DNA of 64,000 nt, taken from assembly GCF_900103545.1 (NCBI RefSeq), contig NZ_FNHH01000020.1:1-64000 (forward strand), written 5' to 3'. The DNA is from Daejeonella rubra (GTDB lineage Bacteria; Bacteroidota; Bacteroidia; Sphingobacteriales; Sphingobacteriaceae). The position numbers and the translations under genes were made by a program. The notes under the pieces are model-generated. The model was not told where the DNA came from. It saw only the letters and a program-made list of their open reading frames with translations, and did no database searches. This document shows, piece by piece, positions 27,580 to 37,147 of the stretch; the stretch's first letter is position 1, and the number at the start of each line of letters is the position of its first letter.

Positions 27580-29424
27580 ATGAAGACTCTTCTTACCATT
27601 TTAATAGTACTCTCTTCGTTTAACCTTAGTGCCCAGACTTTCAAATTTGCTTTTCTAAGTGATACTCATATCGCAACCGATCCGGGTGAACCTGCAGAGG
27701 ATTTGAGAAAGACAGTTGCGGATCTAAATAAACGTACGGATCTTGATTTCGTGGTCATCACAGGAGACATCACGGAAATGGGTACTGATGAGGAGATAAG
27801 AATCGCAAAAAACATTTACAAAGAACTGAAGATTCCATTTTATATTCTTCCGGGGAACCATGATACTGGATGGTCTGAATCTGGCGGTGTCAGTTTTATC
27901 AGAGAGTTCGGTTATGATAAATTTGTATTCGATCATAAGGGTTATCGCTTTATCGGATGCGCATCAGGCCCCTATGTGCGGATGTCAGACGGGCATATTC
28001 CCCGGGATGCGGTGATGTGGTTGGATTCAGTTTTAACTCAAACTCCGAAAGAACAACCCCTTATATTCCTGAATCACTACCCGCTAAACCCGGAACTCGA
28101 CAACTGGTATGAAGTTACAGACAGGCTTAAAAAATACAATACCCAATTTGCCCTGGCTGGACATCACCATCGCAACAAAGCTGCCGATTTCGAAGGTATA
28201 CCAGCCACTCACGGAAGATCAAATTTAAGAGCTAAGAACCCGGTTGGAGGTTATAATATCGTGGAAATGCGCGCCGACTCAGTAATTTTTTCAGAACGAA
28301 AACCTGGTATTGAGGGCGAAAAAAAATGGCGTGCACTACCATTGGGAATGAAAACTTATGAAACCGGAAGTTATCCCCGTCCGGATTTTACGATTAACGG
28401 AAAGTATACCAATGTTAAGCCCGAGTGGACTTTCCATTCAGACGCAAATGTGGTCTCCACACCTGCCTATGCTAAGGGCCTGGTACTTTATGGAAACAGT
28501 GTCGGAACCGTTGAAGCGCTCTCGGAAAAGAATGGTTCGTTGAAATGGAAATACAAAACGGGAGGAGGCATTTATTCATCAGCGGCCGTCAGCGGCAAGC
28601 GGATGGTTATCGGTTCCGGGGATGGATATATTTACGCCTTGAATATTAAAAACGGAAAGCTGCTTTGGAAGGTCAAAACCGGCCATTCTGTACTGGGAGC
28701 AGTTACTATTGAAAATAATACTGCATATGTAGGTGGAAGTGATCACACCTTCAGAGCTATCGACATTAGAAATGGCAGATCTGTATGGGAATTTAAGGGT
28801 CTGAATGGTCCGGTGGTCAGCAAACCCCTAATCTATGAAGGCAAGGTGATTTTTGGCTCATGGGACACTAACCTGTACGCTTTGAATCAAAAGGATGGAA
28901 CCCTGTTGTGGAAATGGAACAATGGGAAAGGCGTACGGCATTTTGCTCCGGCTATGGTAAACCCTGTTGCAGCAGACGGGGTGGTATATATCGTTGCACC
29001 CGACAAGTACATTACTGCGATAAACAGTCAGACAGGAATCGAATTCTGGAGAAGCAATTCGGCATCAATCAGAGAATCAATCGGTATTTCTGCAGATCGG
29101 AAATTCATTTACGGGAAAACCATGAATGATGAGATTGTGGCTTTCCGGGCCCAGAAATCCTCGGCGGAAATTGCCTGGAGGATGAATGCAGGGTTTGGAT
29201 ATGAACATGTGCCTTCCATGCTGATTGAAAAAGATGGGAGCATTTATTTTGGGACTAAAAGCGGAGTGGCTTATTCCATCGACCCTATCACACAAAAAAT
29301 CAATTGGGCATACAAGATTGACAACTCCATGGTGAATACGGTGAATGTGATTGGCCGGAACCGTATTATAGCAGCCACCATGGATGGTAAGATAACGATT
29401 CTGAATGCCGACGGATCCAGGTGA
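27580..29424 (+). CDS. Secreted metallophosphoesterase with C-terminal PQQ-type beta-propeller
   Basis: A 614-aa exported protein (signal peptide 1-19, ending LSAQ). Residues about 22-260 are a calcineurin-like phosphoesterase with all metal motifs: SDTHIATD, VITGDITE, LPGNHDTG, LNHYPL and GHHHRN. Residues about 280-614 form a propeller of PQQ/WD-like blades, recognisable by repeated Gly-Ser-Leu-Lys-Trp-Lys type turns (KNGSLKWKYKTGG, KNGKLLWKVKTGH, KDGTLLWKWNNGK). The propeller may bind substrate or another protein. It follows the Sus pair on the same strand and may act on phosphorylated or phosphodiester-linked glycan parts (inference). Confidence 0.9.
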   Translation: MKTLLTILIVLSSFNLSAQTFKFAFLSDTHIATDPGEPAEDLRKTVADLNKRTDLDFVVITGDITEMGTDEEIRIAKNIYKELKIPFYILPGNHDTGWSESGGVSFIREFGYDKFVFDHKGYRFIGCASGPYVRMSDGHIPRDAVMWLDSVLTQTPKEQPLIFLNHYPLNPELDNWYEVTDRLKKYNTQFALAGHHHRNKAADFEGIPATHGRSNLRAKNPVGGYNIVEMRADSVIFSERKPGIEGEKKWRALPLGMKTYETGSYPRPDFTINGKYTNVKPEWTFHSDANVVSTPAYAKGLVLYGNSVGTVEALSEKNGSLKWKYKTGGGIYSSAAVSGKRMVIGSGDGYIYALNIKNGKLLWKVKTGHSVLGAVTIENNTAYVGGSDHTFRAIDIRNGRSVWEFKGLNGPVVSKPLIYEGKVIFGSWDTNLYALNQKDGTLLWKWNNGKGVRHFAPAMVNPVAADGVVYIVAPDKYITAINSQTGIEFWRSNSASIRESIGISADRKFIYGKTMNDEIVAFRAQKSSAEIAWRMNAGFGYEHVPSMLIEKDGSIYFGTKSGVAYSIDPITQKINWAYKIDNSMVNTVNVIGRNRIIAATMDGKITILNADGSR

Positions 29425-29658
29425 TCTGAACCGCTGATGCGAGATTGAAGATTATACCACCGCATTTATTTGATCGTTCACTAAGATTCCTCAGGAGTAT
29501 TTATTCAGGCATTTAAATAGCTAAATGAGCCGAAAATAGATGTTCCATAATCTTGAAGGTTTATATTTGTAAGTTTTGAAATAATGTACTGGATTCATCT
29601 AAGTTATTGTTTACAATTCTTAAAGCATGATTGAGTTCCATTATTAAATCAAGGAATT

Positions 29659-29821
29659 ATGGAAACTAAAGCCAAATTAACAATAGAAGAAGTTCATTAA
29701 GTTACAAAACAACAGTAAAGGCTGGTGATATACCTGGAATCAGTTCATTAAATTAGGCATTTTAGCAACTGAAAATAAATTTGGTTTGAACTCTATTATT
29801 GTCGAATTTGAAATCGTTTAA
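29659..29821 (+). pseudogene. Broken small gene (frameshift and one stop)
   Basis: ATG 29659 opens METKAKLTIEEV, then a one-base shift is needed near 29695 to continue into IKLQNNSKGW. One TGA codon follows, and then YTWNQFIKLGILATENKFG...VEFEIV runs to TAA 29819-29821. The joined product would be about 54 residues and reads as normal protein sequence, which random sequence would not. It sits alone in the gap before the esterase gene. Family unknown. Confidence 0.45.
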
Positions 29822-29901
29822 TTATTTATCCATCAAGGAATTGGAGACAGGCTTAGGCCAAATAGCAATGTTTCCCTTTCGTTAAAAAAACTAAAAAACT
29901 A

Positions 29902-31206
29902 ATGAAAAAAATCAAATCGTTTTTGTTCCTTCTTCTACTTTTTATGGCTGTCATACAGGGCTTTGCCCAGCCAGTAGAACAGAATGTGAAGGTAATTGTG
30001 GCACCTGATCATACTGATTGGCAGTATAAAACAGGAGAAAAGGTTAAGTTCAATGTTTCTGTGCTTCAGTATGGCAACCCTCTTAAGAACGTAAAAGTGA
30101 AGTATGAACTGGGTCCTGAAAGAATGGCTCCCGAGATGAGAGACTCCATGCAGTTGGCAGCTGGTCTTTATACAATTAATGCTGGTACAATGAAAACCCC
30201 GGGATTTTATCGTTGTATCGTTACCGCTGAAGTAAATGGCAAGAAATATAGAGGCCTGGCTACTGTTGGTTTTGATGCAAACCAAATTAAGCCTGCAGCA
30301 GCCAGCAGTCCGGCAGACTTTATTCAATTTTGGGATGGTGCAAAGGCCGATCTTGCAAAAATACCAATGGATGCTCGCATGACCTTATTGCCTGAGCGTT
30401 CTACGGAAAAGGTTAATGTGTATCATGTTAATCTTCAGAATTTTCGTTTGGGGAGCAGGCTTTACGGAATTTTATGCGTTCCAAAAAAGGAGGGAAAATA
30501 TCCGGCTTTGCTTAGAGTTCCTGGTGCTGGTGTAAGGCCATATAATGGGGATGTAGCTACTGCAGAAAAGGGTGTGATCACCATGGAGATAGGTATTCAT
30601 GGTGTTCCTGTAACGATGGAACCTGGCATTTATGCTAATCTGGCTGCGGGAGCATTGTCTGGTTATCAGGCCTCAAACCTGGAAGATCGTGAACGTTATT
30701 ATTACAAGAGGGTTTATATGGGATGTGTGAGAGCAAATGATTTTTTAACATCCCTGCCTCAGTTTGACGGTTCCAATCTTGGAGTTACAGGTGGCAGTCA
30801 GGGAGGAGCGTTGTCTATTGTTACTGCTGCACTGGATCCAAGAGTAAAGTTTTTGGGGGCTTACTACCCTGCGCTTAGTGATCTTACCGGATTTATGCTT
30901 GGTCGTGCAGGCGGATGGCCGCATTTATTTAATAAGGATAATGTGAACACCGGAAGTACTCCTGACAAGGTAAAAACTACAGGTTATTATGATGTAGTGA
31001 ATTTTGCGAAACTTGTTAAGGTACCGGGTATGTATAGCTGGGGTTTCAATGATGAAACTTGTCCGCCAACATCCATGCATGCTGCATACAATGTTATTAC
31101 TGCACCAAAATCATTGTTTTTGGCATTGGAAACAGGTCATTGGATGTATCCTGAACAAAGGGAAAATATGGATAGCTGGTTGCAAAAACAGCTAAAAGTG
31201 AACTAG
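29902..31206 (+). CDS. Secreted acetylxylan esterase / cephalosporin-C deacetylase-like enzyme
   Basis: A 434-aa exported alpha/beta-hydrolase (signal peptide 1-22, ending QGFAQ). An N-terminal beta-sandwich-like domain fills residues 25-125 (VKVIVAPDHTDWQYKTGEKVKF), and the AXE1-type catalytic domain follows. The nucleophile elbow is GGSQGG with Ser299. The acid/base region is near WGFNDETCPP (Asp about 379) and TGHWMYPEQ (His about 413). AXE1 enzymes remove acetyl groups from xylan or related glycans. It is one of three esterase genes in this half of the window and may serve the Sus transporter; a terminator follows. Confidence 0.9.
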   Translation: MKKIKSFLFLLLLFMAVIQGFAQPVEQNVKVIVAPDHTDWQYKTGEKVKFNVSVLQYGNPLKNVKVKYELGPERMAPEMRDSMQLAAGLYTINAGTMKTPGFYRCIVTAEVNGKKYRGLATVGFDANQIKPAAASSPADFIQFWDGAKADLAKIPMDARMTLLPERSTEKVNVYHVNLQNFRLGSRLYGILCVPKKEGKYPALLRVPGAGVRPYNGDVATAEKGVITMEIGIHGVPVTMEPGIYANLAAGALSGYQASNLEDRERYYYKRVYMGCVRANDFLTSLPQFDGSNLGVTGGSQGGALSIVTAALDPRVKFLGAYYPALSDLTGFMLGRAGGWPHLFNKDNVNTGSTPDKVKTTGYYDVVNFAKLVKVPGMYSWGFNDETCPPTSMHAAYNVITAPKSLFLALETGHWMYPEQRENMDSWLQKQLKVN

Positions 31207-31230
31207 AGAATTAATACTATTTAGCGCATA

Positions 31231-31262
31231 AAAAAACCCGCTTTTTTTGAGCGGGTTTTTTT
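31231..31262. terminator. Bidirectional terminator between the esterase and recA
   Basis: AAACCCGC and GCGGGTTT arms around a T-rich loop, with A and T tracts on both sides, between convergent genes. Confidence 0.85.
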
Positions 31263-31266
31263 ATGT

Positions 31267-32277
31267 TTATGCTTTTTCTTCGAGTTTGTCGGCAGTAACA
31301 GTTGCCTTTATCTTAGCTTCCAGTTCATCCATCAGATCGGGGTTGTCAAGTAATAGCTGTTTTACAGCATCACGGCCCTGACCTAGCTTGGTATCTCCAT
31401 AACTAAACCATGATCCTGCTTTTTTAATGATCTCAAAATCAACACCAAGATCGATGATCTCTCCGGCTTTGGAAATACCTTGTCCGAACATAACATCAAA
31501 CTCAGCAATTCGGAATGGCGGTGCCAATTTGTTTTTGACAACTTTTACTTTTACTCTGTTTCCTGAAACTTCATCAGTATCCTTAATTTGAGAGATACGG
31601 CGGATATCCAAACGTACTGATGCGTAAAATTTAAGTGCATTACCGCCTGTCGTTGTTTCCGGACTACCAAACATAACTCCGATCTTATCACGAAGCTGGT
31701 TGATGAATATACAGCAACATCCTGTTTTTGAAATAGTACCGGTTAATTTACGCAGGGCTTGCGACATTAAACGTGCATGAAGACCCATTTTGGAATCTCC
31801 CATTTCACCCTCTATCTCTGCTTTAGGTACTAAGGCAGCAACGGAGTCAATAACAATAATATCAATGGCACCCGAGCGGATCAGGTTATCTGCAATTTCT
31901 AAAGCCTGTTCTCCATTGTCTGGTTGTGAGATCAGCAGATTCTCGATGTCAACACCAAGTTTGCTGGCATAAAATTTATCAAAAGCATGTTCAGCATCAA
32001 TGAATGCAGCAATGCCTCCTTTTTTCTGTGCTTCAGCAATCGCATGAATGGCAAGCGTAGTTTTACCGGAAGATTCAGGACCGTAGATCTCAATGACACG
32101 ACCCTTAGGCAGTCCACCAATTCCCAATGCAATATCAAGGCTTATTGAGCCAGTTGATATAGATTCAATTGCCTCTACTGCATTATCACCCAATTTCATA
32201 ACGGTGCCTTTTCCGTATGATTTTTCAAGTTTATCCAGCGTTAGCTGTAAAGCTTTTAATTTATCTGCGTTGCTCAT
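31267..32277 (-). CDS. recA: Recombinase RecA
   Basis: DNA strand-exchange protein for homologous recombination and the SOS response. Walker A GPESSGKTTL is at residues 65-74, Walker B follows in IDIIVIDSVAAL, and the L2-region signature is GGNALKFYASVRLDIRR. The length of 336 aa is normal, and the C-terminal acidic tail is short. Its terminator is shared with the convergent esterase gene. A TACTTTTG promoter box lies 20 bases upstream of the ATG; no obvious LexA box was seen. Confidence 0.98.
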   Translation of the reverse strand: MSNADKLKALQLTLDKLEKSYGKGTVMKLGDNAVEAIESISTGSISLDIALGIGGLPKGRVIEIYGPESSGKTTLAIHAIAEAQKKGGIAAFIDAEHAFDKFYASKLGVDIENLLISQPDNGEQALEIADNLIRSGAIDIIVIDSVAALVPKAEIEGEMGDSKMGLHARLMSQALRKLTGTISKTGCCCIFINQLRDKIGVMFGSPETTTGGNALKFYASVRLDIRRISQIKDTDEVSGNRVKVKVVKNKLAPPFRIAEFDVMFGQGISKAGEIIDLGVDFEIIKKAGSWFSYGDTKLGQGRDAVKQLLLDNPDLMDELEAKIKATVTADKLEEKA

Positions 32278-32296
32278 TATTTTAGTTTATTGTTCC

Positions 32297-32304
32297 CAAA
32301 AGTA
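32297..32304 (-). promoter_or_regulatory. -7 promoter box of recA
   Basis: On the minus strand the sequence reads TACTTTTG, matching TAnnTTTG, and is 20 bases before the recA start. No good TTTG box was found at the -33 distance. Confidence 0.5.
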
Positions 32305-32409
32305 AAATTAATATTTAAAAATACTAAAAATATTATCAAAAAATATTTTTAATGTTTTCTCAGATTCTGAATATATTAATTAATTATATCAATTTATGGT
32401 AGTGCTGCC

Positions 32410-33162
32410 TTACTTAACTTCAAATTTTTTCAATTTGCCTGCAATTTTATTTGCCTGTTTTTTCTTTTTTAGCTCGCGCGACTTTTTTAACTGCATATTT
32501 TCTGCTTTGCGTAAAGCTCCCTCTGTCTGGCTTTGTGCATAGTATTTACAAATATGTGTTAAAGGGCAGATAGTGCATTTGGGACTCCTCGCTAAGCAAA
32601 CATATCTGCCATGCAAAATGAGCCAATGGTGAGCGATATGAATTTTTTCTTCAGGAAGGAAGTTTACCAGTTGTTTCTCTACAGCCAGAGGTGTTTTTGC
32701 ATTTCTTGTAAGGCCAATCCGATTTGAAACCCTGAATACATGTGTATCAACCGCCATAGCCGGGGCACTGAAAATTACAGAAGCGATCACATTCGCAGTT
32801 TTTCTTCCAACCCCTGGCATCGTTTGAAGATCCTCTATGGAAGAAGGTACTTCTCCATTAAAATCATGCACCAATTTTTTTGCCATGCCTACCAGATGCT
32901 TTGCTTTATTATTGGGATAACTTACGCTGCGTATGTATTCAAATACTTCGTCTGAAGTAGACTGGGCAAGGCTTTGTGGTGTGGGAAAGCGTTCAAACAG
33001 TCTGGGGGTAACCAGATTGATTCGCTTGTCTGTGCATTGGGCAGATAAAATAACTGCCACCAATAGCTGGTAGGGATTTTCGTAATGCAGTTCTGTTTCC
33101 GCTTCAGGCTGATGGGAAGAGAAATAGTCTACAAAGGCTTTATATCTGTCTTTTCTTAGCAC
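32410..33162 (-). CDS. nth: Endonuclease III (Nth), with basic C-terminal tail
   Basis: DNA glycosylase/AP lyase that removes oxidised pyrimidines. The helix-hairpin-helix MPGVGRKTANV carries the catalytic Lys, VDTHVFRVSNR the catalytic Asp, and the four-cysteine iron-sulfur loop is CLARSPKCTICPLTHIC (C-x6-C-x2-C-x5-C). The core of 211 residues is normal. About 38 further residues, rich in lysine (KKSRELKKKKQANKIAGK), follow the cluster and may bind DNA or be disordered. The gene is monocistronic or the last of a minus-strand set. Confidence 0.96.
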   Translation of the reverse strand: MLRKDRYKAFVDYFSSHQPEAETELHYENPYQLLVAVILSAQCTDKRINLVTPRLFERFPTPQSLAQSTSDEVFEYIRSVSYPNNKAKHLVGMAKKLVHDFNGEVPSSIEDLQTMPGVGRKTANVIASVIFSAPAMAVDTHVFRVSNRIGLTRNAKTPLAVEKQLVNFLPEEKIHIAHHWLILHGRYVCLARSPKCTICPLTHICKYYAQSQTEGALRKAENMQLKKSRELKKKKQANKIAGKLKKFEVK

Positions 33163-33208
33163 CTCACAAATATATGCCTGAATAGTATAATTATCTTTAT
33201 ATAATCAT

Positions 33209-33239
33209 CAAAAAAACCAGTCCTGAGACTGGTTTTTTT
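33209..33239. terminator. Terminator between nth and the 63-aa gene
   Basis: AAAAAACCAGTC-CTGA-GACTGGTTTTTT hairpin, lying 9 bases beyond the stop of the 63-aa gene on the minus strand. Confidence 0.8.
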
Positions 33240-33248
33240 GAAAGATTT

Positions 33249-33440
33249 TTAAACAGATCTTGAATAATTTACAAGTTTGCTAATGGTTTCCTGTTTAGGA
33301 TCAGTAACCATTGCATTTAAACAGGGCTTGATCGAAGAATAGAAAGATTGCTCGTCTTCGCTAAGATCTTCTGCGTTAATATCTTTATTAACTTCTGTTT
33401 TTTGTAAAGAATTTGTTTTCGGAGTAGAGGTTTCTATCAT
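33249..33440 (-). CDS. Small acidic protein next to the ECF sigma factor (63 aa)
   Basis: ATG 33440-33438 begins MIETSTPKTNSL; a TTG two codons earlier is less likely. The product is soluble, with an acidic middle (NAEDLSEDEQSFYSSIKPCLNAMV) and a C-terminal helix. It is on the same strand as the sigma factor gene and 66 bases downstream. A terminator follows it closely, so the two probably form one transcript. It has no anti-sigma or membrane features. Its function is unknown; a regulator of the sigma factor is possible but unproven. Confidence 0.55.
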   Translation of the reverse strand: MIETSTPKTNSLQKTEVNKDINAEDLSEDEQSFYSSIKPCLNAMVTDPKQETISKLVNYSRSV

Positions 33441-33506
33441 AAGCAATTTAAGTTTTTAATTTAAACGTACTTAATATAGGAATGTTTTATTTATAATAAA
33501 ATATTT

Positions 33507-34103
33507 TTAGATATTCTTTAAACTTAATTCTCTGGTTAACATCATCTTGCGTAAGTTATTCAACGCATAGCGCATACGGCCAAGTGCGGTGTTAATACTC
33601 ACCCCGGTTATGTCTGAAATTTCTTTAAAACTTAACTCGCCAAAATGACGCATGATCAATACTTCTTTCTGATCCGAGGGGAGGTGATGAATCAGCTCTC
33701 TTAAATCTTTATGGGATTGTTCGCGAATGATCTTGTCTTCTGTACTCTCATCATAAAATTTAATAACCTCGAAAATATCGAATCCTTCTACAGTAGTTAC
33801 TAATGGTTTACGCTTTTCTTTTCGAAAATGATCGATCACAAGATTATGGGCAATACGGATCACCCAGGGAAGAAATTTTCCTTCCTCATTATATTTCGCA
33901 GCTTTCAGGGTATTGATAACCTTAATAAAAGTGTCCTGAAAAATATCCTCTGCCAGGTAGGAGTCTTTTACTAATAGATATATAGATGTATAGATCTTGG
34001 TTTTATGTCTTCGAATCAGTTCCTCCAGGCTGGGCTCATGGCCAGTAATGTATTGCTGTACCAAGTCCTGGTCACTAATCGAATGAATATTTATAGCACT
34101 CAT
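33507..34103 (-). CDS. ECF-type RNA polymerase sigma factor
   Basis: A 198-aa sigma-70 family protein of the extracytoplasmic-function class, having only regions 2 and 4. Region 2 is DSYLAEDIFQDTFIKVINTL...PWVIRIAHNLVIDHFRK (about residues 47-95). Region 4 is LPSDQKEVLIMRHFGELSFKEISDITGVSINTALGRMRYAL (about 138-180), the helix-turn-helix that reads the -35 element. No anti-sigma gene with a membrane helix is next to it. Its regulon cannot be told from the window. Confidence 0.94.
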   Translation of the reverse strand: MSAINIHSISDQDLVQQYITGHEPSLEELIRRHKTKIYTSIYLLVKDSYLAEDIFQDTFIKVINTLKAAKYNEEGKFLPWVIRIAHNLVIDHFRKEKRKPLVTTVEGFDIFEVIKFYDESTEDKIIREQSHKDLRELIHHLPSDQKEVLIMRHFGELSFKEISDITGVSINTALGRMRYALNNLRKMMLTRELSLKNI

Positions 34104-34275
34104 ACTTTAAATTCTTCTTTATGTAAATTCTTAAAAGATGTTATAGTAGAGTTTATCCGATAGCTTTTCCCTTTTGGTTATATGCAATTATATGAATACA
34201 ATTTCAAATCAAACAATAATTTTGCCAAAATCAAATAATATTTAATCATTCTTCTGTAATAAGTACTTATAGCCG

Positions 34276-34283
34276 TATTTTTG
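34276..34283 (+). promoter_or_regulatory. -7 promoter box of uvrA
   Basis: TATTTTTG matches TAnnTTTG and lies 59 bases before the uvrA ATG. No convincing -33 box was seen. Confidence 0.45.
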
Positions 34284-34342
34284 CATTTCGAAATATAGGG
34301 CTATACCTGTATATACGAAATAAAACAGTTTGGAATTTGCGA

Positions 34343-37147
34343 ATGAATAAAGAAGCGGAAAAAGATCCTAAAAAGTATATTATTATAAAAGGGGCTAGAG
34401 TCCACAATTTAAAAAATATTGATGTAGCAATCCCTAAAAATAAATTAGTTGTCATCACCGGGATGTCAGGTTCAGGCAAGTCCTCCCTGGCATTTGATAC
34501 ACTTTATGCTGAAGGACAAAGGCGATATGTAGAAAGTCTTTCTTCATACGCCAGGCAGTTTATGGGGCGGATGAATAAACCTGATGTTGATTATATTAAG
34601 GGTATCGCTCCGGCTATTGCCATTGAGCAAAAGGTTATTACAAGTAATCCCCGTTCAACGGTAGGTACTTCAACTGAGATATATGATTACCTGAAATTGC
34701 TGTTTTCCCGTATTGGGAAGACGATCTCACCTGTTTCAGGCAGAGAAGTGAAAAAGGATACTGTTACAGATGTTATAAATTTTATTTCTGGCCTTTCTGA
34801 AGGCACATCCGTAACGGTTTCCTGTCCCTTGCATGCCCACAATAACCGCTCACTTAAGGAGGAGCTGGCAGTGCTTCTGCAAAAAGGTTTTACGCGTGTA
34901 TTGATCAATGATCAGTTATCTAAAATTGAAGATCTTCTGGATGATCAGTCAACAGGCAACATTAAATCTGGCAGTGATGTTGCAATTCAGATCGTTATTG
35001 ACCGTGTTTCAGTGGCTGATGATGAAGAAACCTTAAGCCGTATTGCGGATTCAGTCCAAACTGCTTTTTTTGAGGGCAGGGGTGATTGCTACTTAGAAGC
35101 TAATGGCCAGATTCATGTGTTTTGCGATCGATTTGAACTGGATGGCATTCGTTTCGAGGAACCATCTCCTAATTTTTTCAGTTTCAACAATCCTTTTGGT
35201 GCCTGTAAGCGTTGTGAAGGATATGGTAAGATCATCGGCATTGATGAGGACCTTGTCATCCCGGATAAAAGCAAGTCGGTTTATGATGGTGCCATTGCTC
35301 CCTGGAGGGGTGAAAAAATGGGCGAATGGCTGAATAAAATGATCAAAAATGCCTTAAAATTTGATTTTCCTATTCATCGTTCCTATAATCAGCTTACAGC
35401 TGAGCAAAAACAATTATTGTGGTCTGGAAACGAGTACTTCAGCGGACTTAACGATTTTTTCAAGGAACTTGAGACACAAACTTATAAAATTCAATATAGA
35501 GTGATGCTTTCCAGGTATCGCGGTAAGACAAATTGTCCGGAATGTCTTGGCAGTCGCCTCCGCCAGGATGCTTCAAACGTAAAGATCGCCGATCATTCTA
35601 TTACGGATATCGTTTTGATGCCTCTGGATAAAGCACTGGAGTTTTTTCAGGGTTTAGAACTTGACCCTGTTCGGATGAAGATCGCTAAGCGTCTATTAAT
35701 GGAAATTACCAACCGGATCAAATTTCTGAATGACGTGGGCTTGAGTTACCTGACCTTGAACAGGCTATCCAACACCCTCTCAGGTGGGGAATCACAGCGG
35801 ATCAATCTGGCTACCTCATTGGGCAGCTCGCTTGTTGGTTCAGTATATGTGCTGGATGAGCCAAGTATCGGACTTCATCCAAGGGACACTCAGCGTCTGA
35901 TTGAAGTATTAATGTCCCTGAGAGATGTTGGAAATACGGTGCTGGTTGTTGAGCATGAAGAAGAGATCATGAAGGCTGCCGATCATATCATTGATATTGG
36001 CCCTGAAGCCGGTACTCATGGCGGTAAACTGGTATTTACAGGAACTTACTCTGAGATATTGAAAGCAGAGGAGAGTCTTACCGGGCAATATCTGAGCGGT
36101 AAACAAGCGATCGCGATACCACAGCATCGAAGAAAGTGGAGTGATTTTATAGAGATAAAAGGCGCAAGGGAAAATAATCTTAATAATGTTAATGTTAAAT
36201 TTCCGCTGAATGTGTTAAGCGTGGTTTCCGGAGTTTCCGGTTCCGGAAAAACATCACTTGTGAAGCGGATCTTACAACCGGCACTTCAGAAAGCAATTGG
36301 AAACTATTCGGGAGAGCAAACCGGAGCTTATGATTCTATCGATGGAGATTTTAATAAAATTGAGCAGGTTGAAATTGTAGATCAGAATCCTATTGGCCGT
36401 TCATCAAGATCCAATCCAGTTACCTATGTGAAGGCATGGGATGAGATACGGAATTTATTCGCTTCTCAGGGTGCTGCTAAGGCATCAGGACTGAAGCCAT
36501 CAGCATTTTCATTCAATGTGGAAGGGGGGCGTTGTGATGTTTGTCAGGGCGAAGGTGAAGTAAAGATCGAAATGCAGTTCATGGCTGATATCTATCTGCC
36601 ATGCGAAGCTTGTGATGGAAAGCGCTTTAAGCAGCATGTTCTGGATGTAACCTTTAAAGAAAAAAATGTCTTTGAGGTGTTGGACATGACCATTGATGAA
36701 GCGCTTGAGTTTTTCCAAAATGAACCTAAAATTGCTGCAAAGATCAAACCTTTGGCTGATGTGGGTTTAGGATATGTACACCTGGGACAATCATCAAACA
36801 CGCTTTCAGGTGGTGAAGCTCAACGGATTAAACTGGCTTCTTTCCTTGTAAAAGGGAACAATAGCAGTAAAACCCTGTTCATTTTTGATGAGCCAACAAC
36901 AGGACTCCATTTTCATGATATTAAAAAATTGCTTAAATCATTTGATGCCTTAATTGATCAGGGAAACACCATCATTGTTATAGAACATAATATGGATGTG
37001 ATCAAATGTGCTGACTGGATTATTGATATTGGTCCCGAAGGTGGTGATAGAGGTGGGAACGTTGTGTTTGAAGGAGTACCTGAGGACCTGATCAGGGAGA
37101 AAGGATCATATACCGGCAGCTTTTTGAAGGAGAGGTTTGTAGATTGA
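34343..37147 (+). CDS. uvrA: Excinuclease ABC subunit A (UvrA)
   Basis: Damage-recognition ATPase of nucleotide excision repair. It has two ABC ATPase halves: Walker A GMSGSGKSSL near residues 45-54 and GVSGSGKTSL in the second half. The signatures are LSGGESQRI and LSGGEAQRI, each followed by a Walker B (VLDEPSIGLH and IFDEPTTGLH). Zinc-finger CxxC pairs appear as CKRCEGYG, CPECLGSR, CDVCQGEGE and CEACDGKR. The ATG at 34343 is preferred to the TTG two codons earlier; 934 aa is normal. The gene is alone in its direction. Confidence 0.97.
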   Translation: MNKEAEKDPKKYIIIKGARVHNLKNIDVAIPKNKLVVITGMSGSGKSSLAFDTLYAEGQRRYVESLSSYARQFMGRMNKPDVDYIKGIAPAIAIEQKVITSNPRSTVGTSTEIYDYLKLLFSRIGKTISPVSGREVKKDTVTDVINFISGLSEGTSVTVSCPLHAHNNRSLKEELAVLLQKGFTRVLINDQLSKIEDLLDDQSTGNIKSGSDVAIQIVIDRVSVADDEETLSRIADSVQTAFFEGRGDCYLEANGQIHVFCDRFELDGIRFEEPSPNFFSFNNPFGACKRCEGYGKIIGIDEDLVIPDKSKSVYDGAIAPWRGEKMGEWLNKMIKNALKFDFPIHRSYNQLTAEQKQLLWSGNEYFSGLNDFFKELETQTYKIQYRVMLSRYRGKTNCPECLGSRLRQDASNVKIADHSITDIVLMPLDKALEFFQGLELDPVRMKIAKRLLMEITNRIKFLNDVGLSYLTLNRLSNTLSGGESQRINLATSLGSSLVGSVYVLDEPSIGLHPRDTQRLIEVLMSLRDVGNTVLVVEHEEEIMKAADHIIDIGPEAGTHGGKLVFTGTYSEILKAEESLTGQYLSGKQAIAIPQHRRKWSDFIEIKGARENNLNNVNVKFPLNVLSVVSGVSGSGKTSLVKRILQPALQKAIGNYSGEQTGAYDSIDGDFNKIEQVEIVDQNPIGRSSRSNPVTYVKAWDEIRNLFASQGAAKASGLKPSAFSFNVEGGRCDVCQGEGEVKIEMQFMADIYLPCEACDGKRFKQHVLDVTFKEKNVFEVLDMTIDEALEFFQNEPKIAAKIKPLADVGLGYVHLGQSSNTLSGGEAQRIKLASFLVKGNNSSKTLFIFDEPTTGLHFHDIKKLLKSFDALIDQGNTIIVIEHNMDVIKCADWIIDIGPEGGDRGGNVVFEGVPEDLIREKGSYTGSFLKERFVD

